Assembly (NCBI GenBank): GCA_037178855.1
Contig: JASJZC010000007.1
Span: 8,060,001 to 8,124,000 of the forward strand
DNA: 64,000 nucleotides
Direction: 5' to 3'
Origin: Oscheius sp. JU75
Taxonomy: Eukaryota; Nematoda; Chromadorea; Rhabditida; Rhabditidae
The notes under the pieces are model-generated. The model was not told the origin of the DNA, did not search any database, and worked only from the letters and a program-made list of their open reading frames with translations. Within the stretch, counting starts at the first letter, position 1. Each line of letters begins with the position of its first letter. The translations under genes and the position numbers were made by a program. Positions 48,159-58,556 of the stretch are shown piece after piece.

Positions 48159-48346
48159 ATGCTGATAACACGTATTTGCCAACAGCCTGGTGACTGAATT
48201 GCATCTTCAGTTAGTGTTAGATTTATTGCGTATTCGAAACAGTGCGGAACTGTGTTATGAAAATATTAAGGCTGGAAGACGAAAAAGCACCGGTGTTTAA
48301 TGGAGAAATTGAGTATTAGTTTAGAAATAAATCGGCATCGCTCGAA

Positions 48347-49030
48347 TCACTTCCAGAAGTCAGTTATTGAGGGACGTGGAGATAGATGAAAACAGATTGG
48401 TGATGAATCCGGATCACGTGTGAGATGGAGAAGCTTACGCAGGCTATTGACACAGTATTGGTAGAACTCTGCATCGAGCGGATCATATCTAGAATTTGTT
48501 GCTCAGAAGTAAACAAATAAGTTTTACTCGGCGGGATGCACGTATTTGACGACGGAATCAACGATGTATCTCGCAATGATGTCGCGGCTTCCATGCATTG
48601 CCTTGTCGTCATTCTCTATCCCATATCCCCTGTATAGCACTTGAAATTTTTTGCTCTTACTCTCACCCGTGCCCTTTTGGCATGCAGATGTTCTTGTGTC
48701 CACATGTTCACAGCGAATAACTCTGATCAAATGGTGGATTTGCTCTAGCGACTTGTTAAACGACCAGAATCTCCTATGTTGTCCAGCATATTGCTATCGC
48801 AAATTAGTCTTGTTAGCTGACGAACCGGCGTTCTGCTTCCTTGTGAGCAGTATATTATGGAGCTTCAGTTATTCCGAGTTGCCGCGGACGATCTTCTCAC
48901 GTATTGTCGGAATCGAAATCGCGACGTTGGGAACCTTGTTTTCGGGCTCCTTCGGAATTGGCACGATCACATCATCAGCGCGAACGATGTTCTCCGGCAC
49001 CTTCGAAATTGTCGTCTTCAGCTGAGCGTT
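48347..49030 (-). pseudogene. Unit-1 paralogue of the small gene, probably decayed at its 5' end
   Basis: Central and C-terminal exons are preserved and parallel those of the unit-2 gene: GSRDIIARYIVDSVVKYVHP, then after a GTAAAA donor YDPLDAEFYQYCVNSLRKLL with HLTRDPDSS, stop at 48347. The 5' exon reads IPTIREKIVRGNSE and then meets a stop where the unit-2 copy continues, and no ATG lies at the homologous start position. It may be a pseudogene or may use a different first exon and donor. The family is not recognised. Confidence 0.5.
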
Positions 49031-49364
49031 TTCTAATTTTAGCGTGTTCCAAAAAGCAGCATGTGATATTTAATGAGGACAGGAAGAGATGGCCGATAAA
49101 GTGGAAATGTAAACAAAACTGTAAATTTTTCTAATATTTCAAGGTGATTTGGCTGCCTATGATTCAAAAATTTTGGTAAGAATTTTTAAAAATATTAGTT
49201 GAAGAGAAAATGTAAGCGTAAATAGATGTTCTCATGATATTAAAGCCGAAAAAAATGAACGAGGGAAATCACATTCAAAAAATGGCTTAAGGCATGGGCC
49301 CCGCCGCAATTGCCTACCCACGATAATTGCCCAGTTGCGGGAGAAATGCGAGAAAATCAGCAGT

Positions 49365-49425
49365 AGAACTGAGAAAACATCAGATAAAAGAGTACAAACC
49401 GCATTGAGCGTACGCAATCGCTGTT
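49365..49425 (-). pseudogene. Relict copy of the receptor's signal-peptide exon
   Basis: The sequence matches the first exon of the gene at 46369-48158, including ATGCGG, GTACTC and TTTTCTCAG. It encodes MRFVLFYLMFSQF and then a stop, and no further receptor exons follow. This is a by-product of the tandem duplication that carried only the promoter-proximal end of the receptor gene. Confidence 0.6.
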
Positions 49426-49584
49426 CAAATGCTGATAACTCGTATTACAGCCTGGTGACTGAATTGCATCTTCAGTTGGGGTTAGATTTACTGCGTATTC
49501 AAATAAATGTGGAACTATATATATTATGAAGAAATCGAGAATGGAAGACGAAAATGCACCGGTGATGAATGGGAAAACTGAGAT

Positions 49585-50301
49585 TTAGTTGGGGATGACG
49601 GCCTCTGGATGGCGAGTGATTCGGAGAAGATGACGGAAAGCACTGAGGCAGCTTTCATAGAACTCAACATCTATCGGATCATCACTAGAATTCAGGTATT
49701 GAGGTATATCAAAGATTCCTACTCGACGAGTTGCATGTACTTGACGATCGATTCAACACAGTAGCCTTCCATGTCGTCGCGAGTGCCAGAGATTTCCAGA
49801 CGGGGATGCTCTCCAAATCTGAAACAAAAATGAAAGTGAGTGCAGCAAACGTCAAAAAAGGCTATATGAGCTTTGCTCTGTATCGTCTCGATAGCAATGA
49901 CAACTCTTGCTCCTAGTTCTTTCAGAAAAACTTTGGTCTTGATCTTTTCGCTAGTCTAAATTTTCTATTGATCTTCTCAGCGTACGGCTTTGACGAAAAG
50001 TCGACCTATCTGTATTCTCATGTTAACAGCTACAAGCTCGCTTCCGTATCATCTCCATCATGACCCTTCGTATGCAAGTAGAGCATCGGAACAAATTCCA
50101 AAGGTGGTAAACAAACAAAATAAACAGTATGAAAGCCTACTGATAGCGACGAGTCCTGAAGCGCGGGGCGTAGATTGAAGTTCCGTCCGTGAAGCTCTTG
50201 ACGACACGGCGAGACAGCTCCTTGTGAAAATTGAGACTACTGATCTTCTCGCGCACCTTTGTCTTCTTCGGCTTAGTTGCCTTCTTCTTCGAACGAGTCA
50301 T
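49585..50301 (-). CDS. Small basic protein of 118 aa, unit-2 paralogue, unrecognised family
   Basis: Three exons close exactly in frame: 50141-50301, 49723-49818 and 49585-49684 (357 nt). The start ATG 50301 lies 27 nt after a TTTTTCAG acceptor. The N-terminus is very Lys-rich (MTRSKKKATKPKKTKVREK), suggesting nucleic-acid or nuclear binding. It is followed by a probably helical core: ELSRRVVKSFTDGTSIYAP, GTRDDMEGYCVESIVKYMQL, VEFYESCLSAFRHLLRITRH. There is no signal peptide or membrane segment. A diverged copy lies 1.3 kb downstream. Confidence 0.62.
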
Positions 50302-50895
50302 GATCCACTTCCTCAAACTTGAGAGCTTTCTGAAAAATAGCATGTGAGAAGGAATCAGAAAAAAGAGATTGTTGATAAAGCGAAAACATGAATAAAACTG
50401 TAAACAATCTCGGCTTTTGATTCTTTTCGAGTGTTTCAAGACAGTTTTGATGTCTGTAACCCAAAAAAATGGCTAATGAGGTGTGAAAAAAATCAGCTTG
50501 GGGAGAAGGGGAAAGAGTAACTGTTTGTTTACATGATATACTCCCGAGGAGAAGTATGAACGCGGGCTTTGAATGCCATTCAAAAAAGGGTTCCAGACGC
50601 GGGTCACGTCGCGATTGCCTTCCTACGATAATTGCCCAGTTGCGGGAGAAATGTGCTCAAAAATCAATTTCTAGGCAAAAATCCTAATTGCGAGTCACAT
50701 CGCTTTTCTCCCCTCGCTCAAAACATAAGAGAAAGTTCACATGACCGCTAGAAATACACAAAACCAGGCAATCAACTTCCTGTGGATCGTCTAGAGCATT
50801 CTCCACGCTCTTTTTTAAATTCATTTCGTTTACTTACTTTCCCCATCACTCTTCTCAACATTCACGAAGTCGTATCATTTTCAGAATGCGTTAGA

Positions 50896-53026
50896 ATGCA
50901 ACAATCAACAATACGGGACCTAGTGACCCCGAAGAACAGCAACTTCGAGGCAACAACGAGCTCGTGTAGTTTTTTCAAATTTGTTTTCTCACTGAATTTA
51001 TAGTAACGGGTCCATTTGGGGAAGTCGACAAAAGTAAAAAATGTAACTGTGTTGGAGAACTGCTTAAGAGGATTATAGCCCTTCGTCGCTTAGCTACAGC
51101 TCAAGGTTTGAAACATATTTTCGCTTGTAAAGTGTGCTCAGATGATGACTTTGCCATCGTTAACAACAACGAAGTCAAGTGGGCTCGTCTTTTTATGGAG
51201 TTCATCCTAGGAACGGCATATTGTAAGGCGCCGAAATGTCAAGGTATGACGCTCCTTATATTTCTATACAGAAATCTTTCAGCTCATTCAGATGACATGA
51301 TCTGGTATGTCCATCACACCAAAATCAACAGCTCCTTCTACGTAGGACAGAATGTAAGAGCTTTACTCTTTCCCAAATCACCATCTCATTAAGCAAGCCA
51401 ATTTGCTGCAAGTGTTCCGTCGTCAGAGCAAGAACCAGCCAGCTCCTGCTGATCCTGTTTACAATTGGGAGGAAACCGTATCTCTTAATGTCATTCTGCA
51501 ACAGGTTCGATTCGAAAGTTTCTGTCACGAGGAGAACGTTTTTCAGCTAGACTTCTTTGTTACGTGTGCCATATGCACCAAAACTTCCCCCCAGAATCTT
51601 CAAATTATCAAGAAAAATTGTCAACGGGTAAGATATACGGACATTCATTTTTTTTTTTCCATGAGCCGCTTCTCATTATCGAGTTCCAGGTCTATCCATC
51701 TCCCAGTCGTCGCCGAATGGACAGCAAGGGCGAAGCTGAAGAAATTACATATCCAAAGCTATATTTCGCCATTGATGGGTTCGAGGAGGTCTTCAACGAT
51801 GTCATAGTAAGAGACGGCGAGTGTGTATGTGTAGAGCTGGTCGCGAGAGACCGATCTCGAACTCGGGAAGCAGTCATCTTCTTAGGATCGATTCGTTACG
51901 AAGTCTTGAAACGCGTCTATGACTCCAAGGTAGTTTTGCCTGTTTTCAAAGCAGGGACTTCTTTACAGGCTTCTTCTACGTGGACTTGGGCTCAGAAACT
52001 GATGAAGCCTGGCGGTCGACGACAGGAGTTTGTTCGAATGAGAGGTCCTCAAGGAAAGGGATACGCTGAAATGGCTATTGCTCGTGTACCCAACTGCGGC
52101 TACGAGACTCCGCTGACGGAAAATCCGATAGACTTCTCGGAGTTTGCCGAGATGGACAATACTTTGCGGTCGAGGAGAATGTCCGAGACAAACCTTGCAG
52201 GTCCTCAGATGTACACGAGGCCTTCTGTCACCACTCCTGGTCCACCAAACGTCAGTTCATAGCCTTATCTCTCTGAAATGACAGCTTTAGAGTGCCCGTG
52301 GTCGTCGTTGGCAGAGTGAGGCAGACACTGTCAATCAGTATCCTGAAGTAGAGGGCAACAATATCGATGACGGTAAGTATTTTATCTTGTTTTACGTTGA
52401 AAATGCCTCTAAAACTGAAACAGTCTCTCTGATAAAGCTACCCGTATGTTGCCGGCCAGTATACTTCTATCTAGCTCTTAAGCTCCTGTCCCAATCTAAC
52501 TAAGTTCTGTTTGCCACCTTTTATTTCTACCCTGTCCACTGAAAGACAAATTATTTTGACACTTGCTTCTTGTCTTGTCTAGCAAAGTCTGACTCCAGCT
52601 CAACCAAATCAGTTTCGATTCATTTCTGGCAGAAATAGTTGATAGGATTGCGTTCTTTTGTCTGGTTACCTTATACTTTGTATAGCATGCACAGACAGCT
52701 ATCGAGTAGCATGTCCACTTTGTTCCAATCCTGTTTCCTTTTTCTATTATGTCAATTTCAGAGTTCGATGAAGGCGTTCTCTCTCGTCTATGGGGTGTTC
52801 GTGGCTTTGGACAAGCTTGGCATTGGCTGAGAGAGAAGAAACGAGCGGAATGTACTCCTTTGAACGCCTATCTGACCTACGTGACTCTTCCATGGACCAG
52901 TATCTTGAATGGTACGATATTTTCTTCATATCAGCTTCAAAAAATGCTTCAGATTTGCTCAGAGATGATCCCCGTGCTCCGATCCTCACTTTTGAGTTTG
53001 ATTCGGAACCGCAGATGCGACAATAA
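50896..53026 (+). CDS. KIAA0930 homologue (conserved animal protein of unknown function)
   Basis: Conserved intracellular protein, function not established. Exons match the vertebrate KIAA0930 protein in order. DDMIWYVHHTKINSS corresponds to DDMLFYVRRK, and YNWEETVSLNVILQQ to the IDWEESVCLNLILQK region. FFVTCAICTKTSPQNLQIIK is followed by VYPSPSRRRMDSKGEAEEIT, then YPKLYFAIDGFEEVFNDVIV and GECVCVELVARDRSRTREAV. IFLGSIRYEVLKRVYDSK and EFVRMRGPQGKGYAEMAIAR come next. A Ser/Pro-rich middle leads to LNAYLTYVTLPWTSILND and the stop at 53024-53026. The 5' end is uncertain: the ATG at 50896 lies after a TTTTCAG acceptor, but its phase does not join cleanly to the exon at about 51004 or 51130. Confidence 0.88.
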
Positions 53027-53239
53027 ACCACCTTGTATTTACGTCCCCCGTTCAGCTGCGAATTCGTTCTTGTTCTGTTTATGTACAGCTTCTTCTCTCA
53101 GTATGATCTCCGTCCCGGCAATTTTTCCCGCAATTCTTTCCAAAGAAATAAAACTTTTATCTTGTGCAACTGGTCGCTTATTGATCAGGGGGAAGCAGGC
53201 CACCCGCAGACATCCCAAGCGGAGGGTCATCAGGACAGT

Positions 53240-53311
53240 GGCCGGATGGTCTAGGGGTATGATTCTCGCTTCGGGTGCGAGAGGTCCCGGGTTCGACTCC
53301 CGGTTCGGCCC
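53240..53311 (+). tRNA. tRNA-Pro (anticodon CGG)
   Basis: A 72-nt cloverleaf. The 7-bp acceptor stem (GGCCGGA with TTCGGCC) has one G-U pair and discriminator C at 53311. The anticodon stem CTCGC/GCGAG encloses loop TTCGGGT with anticodon CGG. The T arm is CCGGG-TTCGACT-CCCGG with a perfect B box. No intron. It lies about 210 nt past the KIAA0930 homologue. Confidence 0.96.
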
Positions 53312-54178
53312 AAACCATTTTGCTTTTTGAGATAGTGAGAGGGATCCAAGACATTGGGAACCTCCTTCGTTGCAGTGAACTCACGAAACTGTTTCAGTAG
53401 TTGGAAAATAAACACTTAAGCTTTTCAAGTAATTCAGAGCATTTAGGGATGCTTTAAATACTACCACAACGGTGTTCCCGATTTTTGCGCTGCACAAAAC
53501 GCGTCTGCAACTGTTAAATAACAATAGAAACAGTTTTGCGAGTCCGGTAGAATAGTATCGTCCGTTCAAAATACAAAGTAACACATCAGAAGATAAAAGA
53601 ACACAAGATCATTAGCGTTAATCAGTGATGGGCATACACTGGAACGAGATATGAAAATAACAGGCGTGGGTGTAAGTTACAGGAATTTACATTTTTACAG
53701 TCGAAAAAACGAGCTTTATTGCTTGTTTTTCCACGATGATGATCTGCGATAAAATTGGCACATTAATAGTAGGTCCATTGACAAAAACGCTCTTCTAGAA
53801 GGCGAGAGAGACAATCACTTTAATCAGCGACACCTTTTCTTCACACGCTTTACAATGCCCTACCACCAAAATAGCGACCAGAGGTAGACCACAGTTCCCA
53901 TACTTTTGCTTGTTCTCTCTTGTCCTGAGATCCGATTGCGATATTTTTTGACTGGTGCCCTTGAAAAATAGATAGGCTTCAACAGTTGAAACAGTCTGTT
54001 TTCGGCCAAGGTCAGCTGTGGCTGTGAACTGAGTTTTGTCTTTGATGTTCTGATACCCCCTCGTGGTCATATTTTGTTTTGTTCCGGAATATATTTCAAT
54101 GGTTTCACACCTCGTGACAGCTATCCTCAGCTCTGTGCAAGGTCACTCACACATACCCTATTTTTCAGATCTCAAAAG
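53312..54178. other. Interval between the tRNA gene and the VWA gene
   Basis: A 91-codon minus-strand frame (53795-54070) is the only sizeable opening. It has no recognised family, and the interval is best regarded as promoter and flank of the VWA gene. Confidence 0.35.
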
Positions 54179-57100
54179 ATGGTACCTCAAATTATTCTCT
54201 TTGCGTTACTGCAATGCCTACTGGTAAGTTCTTGTTGTTTTGCTTATTTTGGCGGAACGCCGTGTGGACGCAGCGATACTATCTATCTTCAGGTTCACGG
54301 AGACTACTCTGATCTGAATGCACCTCCACCGAGGTTTCCTCCTGCAATGGCACCTCCTGAGGTATGTTAAAAGAAAATAAAACCTTGTAAGAGGAGGTAA
54401 AGATAAAGGTAAAAGGTAAAGTTTTTATCCGAATTAACGGCAGAGTTTCTTGGAGAGCGCCACTTGCCACTGCGCTATCTTCTTTTAACAAATTCCCCAA
54501 AGTTCTGAGTTTGATAAGCTCAGGAGCCTAAAATGGTTAAACTCGAGAGGTTTGTGACCTTTTTCCGCATTCCATATTCCCTCAAAGACGCCCCTAACTT
54601 CCTCTTACAGAAAGATTACAATGAGGTACATACTACAAGCTCACCTCAGAATGCTGATAGTTACCTTGTTCGACCACCTGTGCAAGATTCGGAGCATCTA
54701 GTGGAAGAAAGTTCTGGAAATAGTTCTGGGCATGAGATAGAGGAAGGAGCAGCTGAAGGCTCTGCTGAACCTGAGAGCTCCGGAATGAAGGTACCAATTC
54801 ATTGATTGCAAAATAGAGTAGATTACAGCTTGGTTATCACTAGGTTTCAATATTGTCATTACAGGAAGAGGAGATGGACAGCATCATGGCCGACATGACC
54901 AGCGTTGCCCAGAAAGCCGGAATCAGTATTTTGTCCTTTCAATGTGTACAAAATTCAAATTTAGCCTGTCCGGCTGACATTCTCTTTGTGATTGACTCTA
55001 CCTCATCTGTAAAAGGAATCTTTGAACAATACAAGAATTACGTGGCAAAGGTTGCAACTTCCCACTTCCTGATAACCATCTTTGTAGGTAATTGAAGGAC
55101 TCTCCATTTCAAAGGACCTGGACAGGGTTGGAGTCGTTCTCTTTGCCGGACCCAAGATTCAGAGGGAGAAAATCAAGCTTGGTGCGATTGACGAATCTGG
55201 AAAGCTTGTCTCAGCAATCAAAGGTTGGACAACTCTCAAACTCTTAAATTTCGAACTTTCAAGGTCTACCCTTCTTATCTGGAATCACTGCGACAGGTGC
55301 CGCTCTGAATTTTGCGAAAAGTGCACTGGTCAAGCGAAGAAAACACGTACCCACGGTCGTGGTTGTTATCACCGATGGATTCAGGTTAACTTGACCCATT
55401 TCCTGACATTTTTCGCGCAATTTCAGTTACGATCTTACAGCTCATGCTGCGAAAGAACTCAGGACCCTGGATAATGTTCAAATCTACACAGTGTCCTTTG
55501 GAAGTGCTTTTGTTGAGTGAGGAAAGGAACGATAAAGTAGTAAACAATGTTTGCAGAAAAGAGCTGGTTGATATTGCCGGAGACAAACAACGCTTCTTGA
55601 AAGGAGAGAATTCTTATGCCAAGTTAGTCAACATCATCAAAAACTGTCCAACAAAGAACAAGGAGAAAATGGTAGGCTTTGAAAGTAACCAGCACTATTT
55701 TACAAGCATATTCACTCGAGCAATACTACCTGGCTTAGAGTTTGTTAGGTATCCGAGGCATGTACCTCCTTTCTCTTACCATCTCAACAGATACATTTTC
55801 ATCAATACCTGCTTGTCGAGACAGTACGGGCGACAACATAGCTATTATCTAACACAATACGGGTAATAAGTTGTCGCCTGACGAGACAATAAGGACGAGG
55901 ACAGAGCAACCCCGCCAAGGATGCATCTACTTTCAAGATACTACGAGCGACGATCCGTCTGGCCCAATTCCAGCCAGAAATGTAGTTACAATGCTCGCGG
56001 TCAAGTGTAGAACAACATGATTCACCTTCACGGAAAAGCATTGATTTCAGAAAGTGGAAACGGCTACAGTGCGTCACATTGAGACGGCCACAGACAGCCA
56101 CGGCAGACATTTGATCCCGAACCCGGTTCTGACCAACAAAGGATACAAGCACTTCGATGATAGAAAAGATGCCGGTTTGCATTTGCAAGTACTATCGCTG
56201 ATGATAATTTTCAGCTGTGATTGAATCTAACTCTAAGACTCAAAACAACACGTTTGGTTAGTCCCTCCAGAATTCCCAAAAATATCTTTTAGGAGAAGAC
56301 CGCCGCGACGACATCCCTGGTTGATTAGCATTTTCAGATTGATGTATGACTTGACAATTTTTCAGCCCCGTCGTGTCAGAACGACATTGTAATTGTCTTC
56401 GACGCCTCCGGCTCTACAAAACGCAATTTTGATGTGCAACTGGAATTAGCCAATGAGATTGTGGATAAATTTGTCGTGGGACCAAAAGACACACAGTTTG
56501 CTGCTATTAAGTTTGCCGGAAAGACTCATTGTAGAGTGCTTTTCAACTTTACGTTTGCAACAGATACTAGTCGAAAAACTGAAAATTTTAGGCAGTACAG
56601 TAACAGAGATCGCCTCGAACAGAAGATCAATGAGACATCATTCATCAGTGGAATTACAGCTACTAACGAAGCTCTGATGAAAGCTAGAGACCTGTTTAAC
56701 GGTCCTGGAGCTCGGAGAGATCTCGCCAAGCCCGTTCTGATCATTTTCACAGATGGATTCAGTACTGAAAGTCCAATTCAAGGTATTTTTTGTGCTATGC
56801 CCATGTTCGAATACCGTTCAGGCGCCACATACCTTCACAAACTGGGAGTTACAGTGTTTGTTGTCGGAATTGGTCAGAAAGAAGAACAGGTTTACATGGA
56901 GGAACTCAAAGTAAGTGTTGTATTCACTTGTGAACACGAAGATTACGTTAAGTTTGGTCATACCCAATAGTGGTCGTTATTTCTTATCATTGTTTGTAAA
57001 CGTGCTTCCATCCCAATGCGAGAAACTTACTGAGCGGAATCGGTCTCAATCTCCGGCTGTATCATTTCAAACGAAAACAATCACTATTAGCTCCCATATT

Positions 57101-57274
57101 AGGGGTTCAAGCTTTGTCAAAGCTTTTTTTATCATGCAAATTTAAGTATAGCATAAAGCATACAATTTGTTTCAGATGATCGCCTCTGACAGTGCCCACG
57201 TGTATCTCCTCTCAAACTTTGAGAAGTTCCTTGTTGATCTTGAAATCCTGGGAAAGAACTGTATTCATCATTAA
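54179..57274 (+). CDS. Secreted protein with two von Willebrand factor A domains
   Basis: Start ATG 54179 lies 11 nt after TATTTTTCAG and encodes a signal peptide (MVPQIILFALLQCLL). A Pro-rich and then acidic Ser/Glu-rich linker follows (APPPRFPPAMAPPE, EESSGNSSGHEIEEGAAEGS). VWA domain 1 (about 54960-55660) has CPADILFVIDSTSSVKG with a DxTxS variant of the MIDAS motif, then GITATGAALNFAKSAL and PTVVVVITDGFS. VWA domain 2 (about 56365-57270) has NDIVIVFDASGSTKRNFDVQ with canonical DxSxS, ISGITATNEALMKARDLF, PVLIIFTDGFSTESPIQG and KLGVTVFVVGIGQKEEQVY. The C-terminus is LEILGKNCIHH. About twelve exons. Such proteins are extracellular matrix or cuticle adhesion factors. Introns hold a SINE fragment and a small palindromic element. 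Confidence 0.86.
54410..54482 (-). mobile_element. SINE fragment in the second intron of the VWA gene
   Basis: On the minus strand GATAGCGCAGTGGCAAGTGG (A-box region), then CTCCAAGAAACTCTGCCGTT and a tail of AAACTTTACC match the element at 7205-7480. The middle with the B box is missing, so this is an internally deleted copy. Confidence 0.6.
55805..55895. mobile_element. Small palindromic element (MITE-like) in a VWA-gene intron
   Basis: Left arm gagacagtacgggcgacaac (about 55818-55837) and right arm gttgtcgcctgacgagac (about 55870-55887) are inverted complements with a two-base indel. They flank about 30 nt containing tagataatagc-like symmetric sequence. It sits in the large intron between the two VWA domains. 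Confidence 0.6.
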
Positions 57275-57515
57275 ACTACCTCCACCACAATGATCTGCTT
57301 CTGATCTTACATCTTCCGTGTGTAAACCTTTACCTTAATAAACATGCCGTACCTTGTCCTGCACTCGGATCATCCTCGCGGAACAGAGTTTACCGACTCA
57401 ATTAAAAGAGCATAGGTGGCGTAACCAGCAATGGATTGACTGGATTACGACGGTTTTACCGAAGTTCGGATATATATTGGCCAAAGTGTGTGGGCTGTCT
57501 TCTCGTTTGAGAGCA

Positions 57516-58297
57516 ATGAGGTACTGTATCCTCTTGCTCATCTTCGCCTCCTTGATTCATGCCACCTACCGAGATAACTTCTGTACAGCGACTTCCAAGT
57601 ATGTAGTTTTCTGGAACCCTGCCAGTATTGGAAGTGTGAGTCTTATTCCCACACAACTTTTCAAGTAATCGTAGATTGGTGACAGTATAATGAACGACAT
57701 CGCCGATCTGAAGAGTCTCGAAGACATTAAATCATGTTTGTTTTCTGTCTTTCCACACCCCTAAAAGTTTAGCCTCCATGGGCTACTTCGTTAAAGGTAC
57801 TCCTCTCCCCTCAATGTTCTCTCTGCTATCCATCAAGTCCAAATTCGACTCTTGTCTGGCCAAAACACCCGCCAAGACTGAGGCTATGGGATTGTTAGGA
57901 AGACTAGCGCCGTGTCTGGGGAATAGACTTAGACCTGTATATCAACTGGTACAGAAACACAAGACAAAATAGCAGAAACGTTCAGCTCTATGATCAAATG
58001 AAGGGGTCCACAGCTGCTAAAGCGGCGAAAGTTAATACATGTTACTACTATGCCTGGCTCTCTGTCACTCCTCACCTTATTCAGAATCTGATTTGGGCAG
58101 CTCAAAGGGTAGGTCTCACGTTCACCACAATATGTATTTTTGTGAATATAAAGTAGCCTAATTGTTTAGAACGTCACCAAGGAAGAATGGGCCTGCTGTG
58201 TCACCAATCTGCCAGCTATTTTGAGTCTCGCCGGTTCCAACCTGACCTACCGCTATCCTCGCCGTACTTCTCTTCCAATGGGTATCGACTGTTGGTA
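57516..58297 (+). CDS. Secreted cysteine-containing protein, unrecognised family
   Basis: Start ATG 57516 with signal peptide MRYCILLLIFASLIHATYR. Five or so short exons give a mature protein of about 170 residues with about nine Cys, including DIADLKSLEDIKSC, FVKGTPLPSMFSLLSIKSKF, SCLAKTPAKTEAMGLLGRLA, VNTCYYYAWLSVTPHLIQNL, EEWACCVTNLPAILSLAGSN and C-terminus GIDCW with stop at 58295-58297. An AATAAA follows within about 10 nt. Several Leu-rich amphipathic stretches between Cys suggest a helical, disulfide-bonded secreted fold; saposin-like is possible but not demonstrated. It lies on the same strand as, and 242 nt beyond, the VWA gene. Confidence 0.68.
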
Positions 58298-58556
58298 ATC
58301 CAAATAAACACAATGCATCTGTTATTCCAGTGTCTGTCTTTTTTTGCGAGTTGCCTAAGAGAAACAAGTTCATAGCTATAACTGTTGGCATGATGATGTG
58401 GTAATACGAAAGTCACATAATTTTAAGTTATATTATTTTTTGGGATAATTGTTGGCAAAAAGGGGCAATGTTACGGATAATGGAGATGGAAACAGATTAA
58501 AATAGAGAGATCCTACAACCTCATTGAGACATGTGTACCTTTTATGAAACAGTGAA

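Larger units (their letters stand above)
48100..50660. repeat. Tandem segmental duplication, two units of about 1.27-1.3 kb
   Basis: Unit 1 (about 48100-49350) and unit 2 (about 49350-50660) align along their length. Examples are cagcctggtgactgaattgc with catcttcagt (48183 and 49452), ggaagacgaaaaagcaccgg versus ggaagacgaaaatgcaccgg (48274 and 49543), and acgataattgcccagttgcg with ggagaaatg (49320 and 50627). Each unit carries a copy of the small gene below and the first exon of the receptor gene next to it. Divergence is visible at many positions, so the duplication is not recent. Confidence 0.85.

Noticed and set aside
51564-52262. 232-codon open frame treated as a separate gene.
   Set aside because: It is the retained-intron reading of several exons of the KIAA0930 homologue.
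53795-54070. 91-codon open frame on the minus strand.
   Set aside because: No family, no splice context, and it lies head to head with the VWA promoter; could be chance.
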